Shown: positions 22,876-30,688, counted from the stretch's first letter. The stretch: 30,900 nucleotides of DNA from Candidatus Omnitrophota bacterium (GCA_023248095.1 JAHFFF010000003.1:1-30900), one strand, 5' to 3'. The notes: generated by a model not told the origin, from the sequence alone. Translations and numbers: made by a program.

Positions 22876-23433
22876 TTATTTTGTCGCCCACTCGCCGGAG
22901 GGCAGCTGGATCTTCTCTCCAGATTCGGCCCGTTCCCGCTGTTCCTGAGCGAATGTCGCACGCACCGTTGCAATCGCTTCCGGCGGCAACCCTTTCTCCC
23001 TCACCTGCCCCTGGTAGATCGTCTCCCGATCCCGGTTCTCCGCATCCACCAAGGACTGAACCTCCGGTCCGCCACCCAAAGCAGCCACGTGCCCCTGGTT
23101 GTCCTCGCCGATCAACCCTTGAGACTTGTAGGTTTTCAGCTGGTCGAAGCGATCCTTCCTCGAATTAACCGCCTGAAGAACCTCCGGGCTTAAACCCTCA
23201 GCCCAAGCAAACGGGACAAACCACTCGCCCAATCGGGACTGAGGCTTCTGGGCCGCGCGAGATCCACCGCCGCTGACCATATCCTCGATCGAATGGGCCT
23301 CCTCTTTGATCTGCCGGACATCAATGGTCAAGTGGGCCTCGATCTTGATCGGCCGGTTTGGATCTCCAGCCACCGTCGCCCGGCAACCCAAGATCCCCAC
23401 CAACAACAGCATTCCCAACCATCTTTCATTCAT
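22876..23433 (-). CDS. YnbE-YdbL fusion lipoprotein (DUF1318)
   Basis: A 185-aa protein joining two parts that are separate genes in E. coli. Residues 1-50 are YnbE-like: a lipobox (LLLVGILGC) and the segment PNRPIKIEAHLTIDVRQI. After a linker with a hydrophobic AWA-type stretch, residues about 80-185 are YdbL/DUF1318: NSRKDRFDQLKTYKSQGLIG, EDNQGHVAAL, NRDRETIYQGQVREKGLPPE and a C-terminal LPSGEWATK. In E. coli YdbH bridges the envelope for phospholipid transport with YnbE as outer-membrane partner and YdbL as modulator. A strong AGGAGG precedes the ATG at 23433. It follows the AsmA-like gene by 12 nt, preserving the module. Confidence 0.82.
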   Translation of the reverse strand: MNERWLGMLLLVGILGCRATVAGDPNRPIKIEAHLTIDVRQIKEEAHSIEDMVSGGGSRAAQKPQSRLGEWFVPFAWAEGLSPEVLQAVNSRKDRFDQLKTYKSQGLIGEDNQGHVAALGGGPEVQSLVDAENRDRETIYQGQVREKGLPPEAIATVRATFAQEQRERAESGEKIQLPSGEWATK

Positions 23434-23445
23434 GTGATCTCCTCC

Positions 23446-24156
23446 TTATGATTGACTTAAAGTTTTTAACAGGTCGAGACTGCCTTTCGGGATCCGAATC
23501 TTCAAATCCAGAAGATGGTCTCCATCCAGGAGCAGCTTCAAAAGATAGTCCTCCCCCTCCGTCGACATCGATAGATGACCTACATTAAAATGAAACGTTC
23601 CCTTGGCGCTCAACGCCTTGAGCAGCATCGCACGGGCATCCCCCGCAGGCATCATCCCCACCAGGCGCCCGAGAACCTCGCTGTTCAGATCTCCGCCAGG
23701 TTTCAGTGACAACAAGTTGAGAACCACCGATTCAGCGGCAAGGCCTTTTCCCTCCACCTGGACTGTCCCGGTCATGAGGCCGCCAGCCTTCCACTCCCCC
23801 TTGGCCAGGGTGTAGTCCAACGCGCCGAGATCCAGCCGCGCCACCTCCCCCCGAGCCGTCCAACGATGGAACCCAGTCTGCCATGAATAGAGGGCCACAT
23901 CCAAGTCCTTCGCCACGACAATGGAACGGACATCCTTGCTCCTCCAAGTGGCCCGGCTGATCTTAATGCTTAAGGGCAGATGGAACTTCAACTGTTCCAG
24001 GAGGAGTTGCGTCCCCGGAAAGTTTCTTTGCACCTGGGCCGTGATCCAACGGGAGGCTGTTCTCGTGCCTCCGGGGCTTTCCAGCCAAATGATAAACCCC
24101 CACAGCCCCAACGCCACGAGAAGGATGAGTGTAACAAGCCGACGGAGGAATCGCAT
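23446..24156 (-). CDS. small AsmA/YdbH-like membrane-anchored protein
   Basis: A 236-aa protein with one N-terminal membrane segment (LVTLILLVALGLWGFIIWL) and a beta-rich remainder with AsmA-like phrasing: SIKISRATWRSKDVRSIV, ARLDLGALDYTLAKGEWKAG, GTVQVEGKGLAAE and GTFHFNVGHLSMSTEG. It occupies the YdbH position before the YnbE-YdbL gene, but at about a quarter of the length of E. coli YdbH (about 880 aa) it could not span the periplasm in the same way. The ATG at 24156 is preferred to a GTG at 24192 that overlaps the divergent gene. The YdbH link rests mainly on neighbourhood. Confidence 0.65.
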   Translation of the reverse strand: MRFLRRLVTLILLVALGLWGFIIWLESPGGTRTASRWITAQVQRNFPGTQLLLEQLKFHLPLSIKISRATWRSKDVRSIVVAKDLDVALYSWQTGFHRWTARGEVARLDLGALDYTLAKGEWKAGGLMTGTVQVEGKGLAAESVVLNLLSLKPGGDLNSEVLGRLVGMMPAGDARAMLLKALSAKGTFHFNVGHLSMSTEGEDYLLKLLLDGDHLLDLKIRIPKGSLDLLKTLSQS

Positions 24157-24162
24157 CGAAAG

Positions 24163-24177
24163 TGTTGTATTATAACA
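24163..24177. promoter_or_regulatory. divergent promoter region with imperfect palindrome
   Basis: The 25-bp gap between the divergent ATG (24156) and GTG (24182) contains TGTTGTATTATAACA, an imperfect palindrome. On the minus strand it includes a perfect TATAAT (24169-24174) for the AsmA-like operon. On the plus strand a TATAAC/TATTAT overlaps it, only a few bases before the proline dehydrogenase GTG. One bound regulator could therefore affect both directions. Confidence 0.4.
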
Positions 24178-24181
24178 TCCC

Positions 24182-25465
24182 GTGGACCCCACAGAGGCGC
24201 AGATCCGGGAAATCGAACGACAGCTTTACACCTCGGCGCAGGCGCAGTGGAACGAGGTCTGGCGTTCTCATCGATGGGAATTCCAGGTGCTGCGGTGGTG
24301 TTTGGGTGATCCGGCCCTGCGCACCCGAATCCTCCGCTTCATCGATTGCCTTCCCGCCCTGACCGATGCGCGGGACGTGATCCGGCATCTGAGGGAATAT
24401 TTCCCGGAGCGGGAAGGCCGCTTACCTGCAGCGCTTCGACTGGGATTGGCCGCGACGCGCCCCAGCTTGCTCACGGCCCCCGCGGTGGCCGCGGCGACCC
24501 GCCGCGTCGCCACCGGGATGGCCCGCCTGTTCCTCGCAGGGGCCACCCTCGAGGATGCCGCCGGGCCCCTGCGGCAGATGGAGACCTCCGGCTTCCGGAT
24601 CACGGTGGACCTGCTGGGAGAGACGACGGTGAGTCAGGCGGAGGCCGACCGCTACACCACCAGCTACCTTGAACTGATTCAGCGCTGGAGTTCCTCCCTC
24701 GCCTCACCCGTTCATCTCTCCCTCAAGCTCTCCTCGCTGGCCTTCCCCTTCGATCCGATTGATCCGGAAGCAGCCTGGCGCCAGGCCGCCCCCCGCCTGA
24801 AATCCATCTTCCAGGCCACCTTGGACAAGGGCGGCTTTCTGAACATCGACATGGAGCAATATTCCTTGCGGGATCTCACCCTGCTCTTGACACAGCGACT
24901 GCTGGAGGAATATTTCCCATCCGCATCTTCCATCGGTGTCGTGATCCAAGCGTATCTCAAAGATTCCGAGGAGGTCACGCGGCGGTTCATCCAATGGGCC
25001 AAGCAGCGCGGCACCCCGATCACGGTTCGATTGGTGCGGGGGGCCTATTGGGATTCCGAGGTGATTCAGGCCCGCCAGCGGGAATGGCCCTGCCCGGTCT
25101 ATACCGAGAAACGGGAAACGGATGCCTGCTTCGAGCGGCTCACCGACCTGCTTCTCGAAAACCATCCGCACGTCCGGATCGCCGTCGCCACCCACAATCT
25201 GCGTTCCATCGCCCGCGCCATCGTCCGTTCTCGGCAGCTGAAGGTCCCGCAGGAACGATGGGAATGCCAGGTGCTTTACGGAGTCAACGAGGCGGTGCAT
25301 CGAGCGGTCCTCCGGTTCGGAGTCCCGGTCCGGGTGTACACGCCGATTGGAGAATTGATTCCGGGAATGGCTTACCTCGTTCGCCGGATCCTGGAGAACA
25401 CCTCGCAGACCTCCTTCCTAGCCGCTGGTCTGATCCCCGCGGAGGAACTATCCTATGAGCTTTAA
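24182..25465 (+). CDS. proline dehydrogenase (monofunctional)
   Basis: FAD enzyme that oxidises L-proline to 1-pyrroline-5-carboxylate and passes electrons to quinones. The 427-aa protein has the PRODH barrel: VHLSLKLSSLAFPFD, GGFLNIDMEQYSLRDL, VVIQAYLKDS, TVRLVRGAYWDSE, RIAVATHNLRSI, ECQVLYGVNE, VRVYTPIGELIPGMAYLVRR and ENTSQTSFL. An N-terminal helical part of about 180 residues precedes the barrel, as in PutA-like forms. The start is GTG 24182; an in-frame TAA at 24173 excludes a longer frame. No Shine-Dalgarno is visible, so it may be leaderless. It overlaps the next gene by 11 nt, giving a split PutA. Confidence 0.95.
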   Translation: MDPTEAQIREIERQLYTSAQAQWNEVWRSHRWEFQVLRWCLGDPALRTRILRFIDCLPALTDARDVIRHLREYFPEREGRLPAALRLGLAATRPSLLTAPAVAAATRRVATGMARLFLAGATLEDAAGPLRQMETSGFRITVDLLGETTVSQAEADRYTTSYLELIQRWSSSLASPVHLSLKLSSLAFPFDPIDPEAAWRQAAPRLKSIFQATLDKGGFLNIDMEQYSLRDLTLLLTQRLLEEYFPSASSIGVVIQAYLKDSEEVTRRFIQWAKQRGTPITVRLVRGAYWDSEVIQARQREWPCPVYTEKRETDACFERLTDLLLENHPHVRIAVATHNLRSIARAIVRSRQLKVPQERWECQVLYGVNEAVHRAVLRFGVPVRVYTPIGELIPGMAYLVRRILENTSQTSFLAAGLIPAEELSYEL

Positions 25466-27014
25466 AAACGAGCCGCTCACCGATTTCTCCATCGCAGCCA
25501 ATCGAGCGGCCTTTCAAGAAGCCCTGGCCCGCCTCCGCTCATCGCTGGGGAGGAAAATTCCTCTGCTCATCGGATCGCAGCAGATCCTTCCACACCAGTG
25601 GATGCCGCGCCGGAATCCCTCCCATCCGAATGAGCTGGTGGGGTTGATCGCCCGGGCCGAATCGATTCATACGGATCAGGTCCTGGCACAGGCGGAGTCG
25701 GCCTTCCCGGCCTGGCGAAGGGTTCCTTTGCCGGAGCGGGCGGCCATCCTCCAGCGCGCGGCGCGGCGGCTGAGGGAACGCCGCTTCGAACTGGCCGCCT
25801 GGGAGGTGATGGAGGTCGGAAAAAACTGGGTCGAGGCCGATGCCGACGTCGCCGAAGCGATCGATTATCTCCATTACTACGCCGACCAGATGCTGCAGCT
25901 TCAAGATCAAGCACCGCTTGCGCAGGTCCCCGGCGAACGGAACCTCTACCGGCGCGAACCGCTGGGGCCCGGCGTCGTCATCTCCCCTTGGAATTTCCCC
26001 CTCGCCATCCTGACCGGCATGACCGCAGCCGCCCTCATCACCGGAAATTGCGTCATCCTCAAACCGGCCGAGCAGTCGTCGATCGTGGCCTTCCATCTGG
26101 CGCAGATCCTCCGTGAGTCCGGCGTTCCGCCCGGCGCGCTGCAATTCCTCTCCGGGATGGGGAAAGAGATCGGAGAGGCCCTGGTCCGCTCGGAAAAGAT
26201 CCGCTGGATCGCCTTCACCGGTTCCCGTGAGGTGGGCTTAAAAATCCTCCACACCGCCTCGGAGTTGGCCCCCACTCAAGGATTCGTCAAGCGGGTCATC
26301 GCCGAGATGGGAGGCAAAAACGCCATCCTCATCGATCAGGATGCCGACCTGGATGAAGCGGTCCTGGGAGTGGCCGCCTCCGCCTTCGGCTACTCGGGGC
26401 AGAAATGTTCCGCCTGCTCCCGCGTGATCGCCCTGCGGCCGATCTTGGAGCGTTTCCTAGACCGCCTGATCCAAACCACCCAGTCCTTGCCCATCGGAAA
26501 CGGGGAGGATCCCTCCACTGTCATCGGCCCTCTCGTGGACGAGGCGGCGAAGGAAAAGGTCCTCCGTTTCATCGAGATCGGGAAAAGCGAGGGAAGGCTG
26601 GCCTTTCAGGGGACATTGCCGGCCGGACTGCAGGGGTTCTTTGTCCCACCTGCCATCTTCACCGATGTCAAACCGGAGAACAAGATCGCCCGGGAGGAAA
26701 TCTTTGGGCCGGTCTTGGCGGTGATGGCCGCCGACTCCTTCGAGGAAGCGCTGGAGATCGCCAACAACGTCCCCTATGCCCTGACCGGCGGCCTTTATTC
26801 CCGGTCGCCCCGCCACATCGAGCAGGCGGCGGAAGAATTCCGCGTCGGGAATCTTTACATCAATCGGAAGATCACGGGGGCCGTGGTGGGCCGGCAGCCT
26901 TTTGGGGGATTAAGGCTTTCTGGGATCGGCTACAAGGCAGGCGGTCCGGATTATCTCCTTCAGTTTCTACAGGCTCGAACGATCACTGAAAACACCACGC
27001 GTCACGGCTTCTAA
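25455..27014 (+). CDS. L-glutamate gamma-semialdehyde (P5C) dehydrogenase
   Basis: NAD-dependent oxidation of glutamate semialdehyde to glutamate, the second step of proline use and also the end point for ornithine carbon. The 519-aa protein shows an N-terminal extension typical of P5CDH (residues 1-90), Asn180 in VISPWNFPLA, FTGSREVG, base Glu284 in AEMGGKNAILID and catalytic Cys318 in GYSGQKCSACSR, then EEIFGPVLAVM and NRKITGAVVGRQPFGG. It starts within the end of the proline dehydrogenase gene, so the two are made together. Its TAA overlaps the TAG of the convergent ATP-grasp-like gene. Confidence 0.96.
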   Translation: MSFKNEPLTDFSIAANRAAFQEALARLRSSLGRKIPLLIGSQQILPHQWMPRRNPSHPNELVGLIARAESIHTDQVLAQAESAFPAWRRVPLPERAAILQRAARRLRERRFELAAWEVMEVGKNWVEADADVAEAIDYLHYYADQMLQLQDQAPLAQVPGERNLYRREPLGPGVVISPWNFPLAILTGMTAAALITGNCVILKPAEQSSIVAFHLAQILRESGVPPGALQFLSGMGKEIGEALVRSEKIRWIAFTGSREVGLKILHTASELAPTQGFVKRVIAEMGGKNAILIDQDADLDEAVLGVAASAFGYSGQKCSACSRVIALRPILERFLDRLIQTTQSLPIGNGEDPSTVIGPLVDEAAKEKVLRFIEIGKSEGRLAFQGTLPAGLQGFFVPPAIFTDVKPENKIAREEIFGPVLAVMAADSFEEALEIANNVPYALTGGLYSRSPRHIEQAAEEFRVGNLYINRKITGAVVGRQPFGGLRLSGIGYKAGGPDYLLQFLQARTITENTTRHGF

Positions 27015-28432
27015 TCCTTTCTCCTGCCAGCCAAGAAGACCGGCACGAGACCGCCCCCCTGGCTGATATTCACCACGGGCCGATCGGAACAGCGCCCCAC
27101 GAAGCTGACCCCGCGCGGTGTGGCCGTGATCCCCAACGTGACGTACCGCTCCTCCACCTTGGGACGGCCGCGCTCTTCCAGCACCATGATCGGCGCCTTT
27201 AGGATCGGCACCTGCTGCTGAACCACCCAAGTTCCCGATTTTTCCACCGCGCAGCCGACCGCCTCCTCCCAGGCAGAAGAGGTAACCGCATCCCCCACGA
27301 CCACCCCTTCCCCTCCGTAGCCCCGGTTGGGTTTTAAAACCAGCTTGTCTTTGTTCTCCCTCATGTAGGGAACCAGGTCGATCTCGTGGCCTTCCGGATC
27401 GGTCGTCTTGCGCTCCTGAATCAACCGCGTCCAGGGCACATGCCGCCGGGCCGCCTTCACCTCCAAGGGACTGAAGTACCCGGAGAAGATCGGGTTGGAA
27501 AGCAGCTCGCAGAGGCTTTTGTGGTCGAACTCCCCAAAGACGGTCGAGATAACTTGATTGCGGGCGAAGGCCGTCTCGATCCCATCCACCGATCCTCCGT
27601 GCGTCTTGATGGAGACCACCTCCTCCAACTGGAAATCCCGGTACAGGACATCCACCGGCTCCCCCTTCAGAACCAGCTCCTCTCCCCGCCCCTCGATGTC
27701 GCGGGGATCGCCCAGCACGGCTGGGACTCCCTTCGAATCGAAAAAGGAGCGGATGCGGGAGAATTCATCGCATCCCCCCGCCACGGTCTCCCGCCGCTCG
27801 ATTAGGCCGACCCGGCAGGTGGGCCGCTCAATCGCCCTCGCGTGCGCTTGAAGCTCCTGCAGCAGCAGCTGGCGATAGTCGGAGGGAAGGGTCAGCGAGT
27901 ATTCCGAAAGGGATTCCTTGAGCCTCGGGATGAGGTGCTCCTCCAGGATCTCCGCCGCTGCCGGCACGAGATAGATGCACCCCACGCCGACGGCGTTGAA
28001 CTCAATGATCTGGAAATCGGAAAACTGCGCTTCCGGGTGGGGGCCCAGATTGGTGTCGAACCGCTCGAAGATCGTCTGCGGCCGGGGGATGCCGTCGGGG
28101 CAACTGGACTTGAGCCAGATCAGTTCGTTCTCTCGAAGGGGAAGGATTGCCTGCAGCGTGGGATCTTCGAAATAGTGGGCCAGGATCCGGTTGACGGTCC
28201 TGCGGATCCCGCGGAAGAAGGTTTTGAGGTACCGGGCCACCTCTGGGGTGAAGACCCAGGGGGTCAGAGCGACGGGAATCATCTCCTGACCGTTCTGTTC
28301 CTTTTGAAGCAAAAGCCCCCGTTCCTTGATCTGGGCCCGAACCGCCTCCGCGATCTCGGTGAAGGAAGCCTCCGGCTGACCCTCCAGCGCCGAGAGGATC
28401 TTTTCCGCAACGGCCGATTCCCTCTTTTTCAG
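27011..28432 (-). CDS. circularly permuted ATP-grasp-like protein
   Basis: I do not recognise an exact family. A probable ATP-binding loop is KLVLKPNRGYGGEGVVVG, with TWVVQQQVP and RYVTLGITATPRGVSFVG following, in the order seen in circularly permuted ATP-grasp proteins related to glutathionylspermidine synthase; FSDFQIIEFNAVGVG earlier would be the permuted substrate part. Such proteins ligate a carboxylate to an amine. The first conventional start is TTG at 28312, but the frame continues upstream for 40 coding-like codons (ESAVAEKILSALEGQPE, TEIAEAVRAQIKERG) with no ATG, GTG or TTG before an in-frame TGA; a CTG at 28432 has AGGAGG 11 nt upstream and is used here. Confidence 0.6.
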   Translation of the reverse strand: MKKRESAVAEKILSALEGQPEASFTEIAEAVRAQIKERGLLLQKEQNGQEMIPVALTPWVFTPEVARYLKTFFRGIRRTVNRILAHYFEDPTLQAILPLRENELIWLKSSCPDGIPRPQTIFERFDTNLGPHPEAQFSDFQIIEFNAVGVGCIYLVPAAAEILEEHLIPRLKESLSEYSLTLPSDYRQLLLQELQAHARAIERPTCRVGLIERRETVAGGCDEFSRIRSFFDSKGVPAVLGDPRDIEGRGEELVLKGEPVDVLYRDFQLEEVVSIKTHGGSVDGIETAFARNQVISTVFGEFDHKSLCELLSNPIFSGYFSPLEVKAARRHVPWTRLIQERKTTDPEGHEIDLVPYMRENKDKLVLKPNRGYGGEGVVVGDAVTSSAWEEAVGCAVEKSGTWVVQQQVPILKAPIMVLEERGRPKVEERYVTLGITATPRGVSFVGRCSDRPVVNISQGGGLVPVFLAGRRKD

Positions 28433-28470
28433 TCGGACACCACCTCCTCTATAGGGAAGTGTACCTCATT

Positions 28471-28887
28471 TTACTCGCCGATGACCTTAATCAGCACCCG
28501 CTTGCGGCGGCGCCCGTCAAACTCGCCGTAAAAGATCTGCTCCCACGGTCCGAAATCCAGTTTCCCCTTCGTGATCGCCACCACCACCTCCCGGCCGAAG
28601 ATCTGTCGCTTCAAGTGGGAATCCCCGTTGTCCTCGCCGGTGAGGTTGTGCTTGTAGCGCTTCACGTCGTAGGGAACCCACTTCTCCAGGAACTCCGCGA
28701 AATCCTGATGCAGGCCCTCCTCGTCATCGTTGATGAAGACGGAGGCGGTGATGTGCATGGCGTTGACTAGCACGAGCCCTTCCTTCACGCCGCTCTTCTG
28801 CACCGCCTCCTCCACCTGCCGCGTGATGTTGACGAACTCCTGCCGCTGCTTCGTGCTGAACCAGATCTCCTCCCGGTGCGATTTCAC
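28471..28887 (-). CDS. YjbQ family protein (UPF0047)
   Basis: A 138-aa protein of the YjbQ/UPF0047 family, some of whose members have weak thiamine-phosphate synthase activity; the physiological role is unsettled. Family marks are TRQVEEAVQKSGVKEGLVLV, NAMHITASVFINDDE, the conserved NLTGEDNGDSHLKRQIFGRE, and the C-terminal GPWEQIFYGEFDGRRRKRVL. His and Asp residues of the HITAS, NDDE and DSHLK segments would form the metal site. The start is GTG 28887 with GAGGAA 9 nt upstream. It is 38 nt ahead of the ATP-grasp-like gene and could be cotranscribed with it. Confidence 0.93.
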   Translation of the reverse strand: MKSHREEIWFSTKQRQEFVNITRQVEEAVQKSGVKEGLVLVNAMHITASVFINDDEEGLHQDFAEFLEKWVPYDVKRYKHNLTGEDNGDSHLKRQIFGREVVVAITKGKLDFGPWEQIFYGEFDGRRRKRVLIKVIGE

Positions 28888-28920
28888 GGCGAAGGATTCC
28901 TCACAGCGAGTAGCCCGACA

Positions 28921-28943
28921 TCTCCTCCGAGTACCTCACATTC
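28921..28943. repeat. direct repeat copy A flanking the WD40 cassette
   Basis: A 23-bp core starting tctcctccgagtacctcaca is repeated at 30137-30159 with one mismatch, and the neighbouring ~15 bp on each side also agree partly. It lies upstream of the yjbQ gene. A small hairpin TCCCC-AACTTC-GGGGA (28952-28967) follows it, just beyond the WD40 stop codon. Confidence 0.6.
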
Positions 28944-28973
28944 GTCCGGTGTCCCCAACTTCGGGGAGCGTTT

Positions 28974-29852
28974 TCATGCCGAAAACTCACTCAGCTTGGA
29001 TGCAAGATCCTCATAGGTAAACTGTAGCCTTACGGCCCAAGTCTGAGCATCCCGAATCTTCACTGTTCCCATCCGGTGCCCACTTGCTACTATCTTGCCG
29101 TCTGGCGAAAAAGAGAGGGAATAAGCAATGCTATCGAACCCGTTCTGCGGGATAACCCTTTTCAAATTCCATGTCTGAACATCCCAAAATCTCACCTTGC
29201 CAGCATAATTGCCTTGGCCGCTACCACAACTCACAAATGTTTGACTATCAGGTGAAAAAGCAATTGCATCCACCGAATAGGAGTGCTTCAGTTTCCGGTG
29301 CAAACTCCAGTTCCGAGTATCCCAGACATCCACACCGTTGTACCTTCCAACCGCTAAGAATTTACCATTGGGAGAGAATGCAACGGGGGGTGAAGGTGCC
29401 GTGTCGCCTAACGTCTGTTTGAGTGTCCACATCTCTGTGTCCCAGACTCTTACGTAGGCCCCGCCAGTCACAACTAGTTTCATGTCAGGAGAAAAGGCGA
29501 CAGATTTCACTGACTCTTCAGTCTTGCCTTGAACGGTAAGCGTACGTTCCAATGCCCCCATCCGGATATCCCAGAATTTCACCTCGGGACGGGATACCGT
29601 CGCCAAGGTTTTCCCATCTGGAGAGAAGGCAATCGACCTGATGTGCTCATTGCACTTTAACGTTTGCTTTAGCTCCCACGTTGAGGTATCAAGCAGAAGG
29701 ATATGAGTTGGGTGTAGAACTGCCAAGATATTTCCATCAGGAGAGAATGCAACTGAAGGAGGCGGTGGAGGACCCGCTACGGTGCCTTGCAGGTTAGCGA
29801 GGAAGGCAACAAAAAATACGAACGCCCTTCTAACCCACTTTCGGGATTTCAT
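28974..29852 (-). CDS. exported WD40-repeat protein
   Basis: A 292-aa protein with a signal peptide (RRAFVFFVAFLANLQGTVAG) and then six WD40-type repeats, each with AFSPDG or a close variant (about residues 33, 76, 121, 160, 200 and 250) and WD or WE turns such as KFWDIRMG, RVWDTEMW, DVWDTRNW, RFWDVQTW. It should fold as one propeller, a protein-binding scaffold outside the cytoplasm; there is no enzyme domain. Its ATG overlaps the stop of the preceding small ORF (TAATG). Base composition is clearly lower in GC than the rest of the window, which together with flanking repeats suggests acquired DNA. Confidence 0.85.
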   Translation of the reverse strand: MKSRKWVRRAFVFFVAFLANLQGTVAGPPPPPSVAFSPDGNILAVLHPTHILLLDTSTWELKQTLKCNEHIRSIAFSPDGKTLATVSRPEVKFWDIRMGALERTLTVQGKTEESVKSVAFSPDMKLVVTGGAYVRVWDTEMWTLKQTLGDTAPSPPVAFSPNGKFLAVGRYNGVDVWDTRNWSLHRKLKHSYSVDAIAFSPDSQTFVSCGSGQGNYAGKVRFWDVQTWNLKRVIPQNGFDSIAYSLSFSPDGKIVASGHRMGTVKIRDAQTWAVRLQFTYEDLASKLSEFSA

Positions 29853-30097
29853 TAGACCTGTTGCGTAATTGACGATGCCGATGATATATCCATTTGAGCG
29901 TTCTTCATGCCTGGGCCGTTGCCAGCCGGAAGTTGGCCAGAGCGGCTACGTTCCAACAAAAGGAGGGCGTGATACATCCGATGAATGAGCTGGGAATGGC
30001 GGACGTGAGCGATCAGACGTTCTTCCGGCTTCATCCGTCTCGAAAGCCGAACGAGCGCTTTCCGATCCTTTTCTAAAACTCTCGACCCTTTCATCAT
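29852..30097 (-). CDS. small hypothetical protein, basic N-terminus
   Basis: An 81-aa ORF from ATG 30097 (another ATG at 30094; a TTG at 30118 is possible). The N-terminal half is strongly basic and helical: LEKDRKALVRLSRRMKPEER and LIAHVRHSQLIHRMYHALLLL. The second half is low in complexity and looks less conserved (GNGPGMKNAQMDISSASS). I do not recognise a function; small basic proteins with a PEERL...HSQL pattern occur near toxin-antitoxin-like loci as far as I recall. Its stop overlaps the ATG of the WD40 gene (TAATG), which supports real translation. A TATACT lies about 27 nt upstream as a possible -10 box. Confidence 0.45.
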   Translation of the reverse strand: MMKGSRVLEKDRKALVRLSRRMKPEERLIAHVRHSQLIHRMYHALLLLERSRSGQLPAGNGPGMKNAQMDISSASSITQQV

Positions 30098-30136
30098 GGA
30101 GCGCTTTTCTTCATGCAAACTTAAGTATACCGCACC

Positions 30137-30159
30137 TCTCCTCCGAGTCCCTCACATTC
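30137..30159. repeat. direct repeat copy B flanking the WD40 cassette
   Basis: Second copy of the 23-bp core at 28921-28943, same orientation, one internal mismatch (c for a at position 13). It lies upstream of the small 81-aa ORF, so the pair encloses that ORF and the WD40 gene. Read on the minus strand, both copies can encode NVR(Y/D)SEE, so a remnant of a coding repeat is possible. Confidence 0.6.
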
Positions 30160-30193
30160 ATCTGGCATCCAAATGTTTGAACGTGGAGTTGAT

Positions 30194-30292
30194 TCATCGG
30201 TTAATCACGACGCTGTTCCCGGAGTCGAAGCTTGGGGGAATATGCCTCTTAGTGGGTTTACACAAGCCACACGTTCCGCGACGGAATCTCAT
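30194..30292 (-). CDS. small CxxC ORF downstream of HEPN gene
   Basis: A 32-aa ORF: MRFRRGTCGLCKPTKRH and then IPPSFDSGNSVVINR. The CGLCK pair between basic residues resembles half a zinc ribbon; short proteins with a C-x2-C-K-P-x-K pattern recur beside accessory genes in environmental bacteria as far as I recall. It starts 6 nt after the HEPN stop codon, and that stop (in AGTAGG) doubles as a Shine-Dalgarno-like sequence. It may be a truncated copy, since relatives seem longer. Confidence 0.35.
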   Translation of the reverse strand: MRFRRGTCGLCKPTKRHIPPSFDSGNSVVINR

Positions 30293-30298
30293 GGGTAC

Positions 30299-30688
30299 CT
30301 ACTGAAGTTGAAGGCGGCCCCGCAAAGCTTCCCGAACATGGCCCACAACCTGGACGGAGCGCTTCGCCTCTTCACGGATAGCAAACTCACCGGGATAGCG
30401 AAATTCGACCGCATAGGGTTCCAGATAGGTCAGGTCGGATTTCAACAATTCCAGGGTCGAGTCTGCCCGTTTCGCCAACTCAAGAAGGTCAAGCAGATCA
30501 TGAGTTTTTGGAAAAGCGATGCGGTGACAGGTCAGGAAGGCCTTCAGATACTTCTCGGCACACTGCTGCGCATGAAAGCATACGGCATTACTGAGGTTGG
30601 GTTTGCGCTTTCGAACGAGCGTCCGGGCCGCCTCATAATCTTCCTCCGCCTTTACGACCCAATCACGAACGTCGAGGCGAAGCTTCAT
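30299..30688 (-). CDS. HEPN domain protein of an MNT-HEPN pair
   Basis: A 129-aa helical protein with the HEPN pattern: WVVKAEEDYEAARTLV, NAVCFHAQQCAEKYLKAFL, KTHDLLDLLELA and YAVEFRYPGEFAIREEA. In MNT-HEPN systems the HEPN protein is usually the toxin, often an RNase with an Arg-x4-6-His motif; possible pairs here are Arg56-His63 and Arg110-His117, and which if either is active is unclear. The ATG at 30688 overlaps the nucleotidyltransferase gene by 26 nt, the normal order for this module. Confidence 0.9.
   Translation of the reverse strand: MKLRLDVRDWVVKAEEDYEAARTLVRKRKPNLSNAVCFHAQQCAEKYLKAFLTCHRIAFPKTHDLLDLLELAKRADSTLELLKSDLTYLEPYAVEFRYPGEFAIREEAKRSVQVVGHVREALRGRLQLQ

Noticed and set aside
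28952..28973. TCCCC-AACTTC-GGGGA hairpin followed by gcgtttt as a plus-strand terminator
   Set aside because: The stem is only 5 bp and no plus-strand gene ends nearby; in the minus direction it lacks a U-tract.
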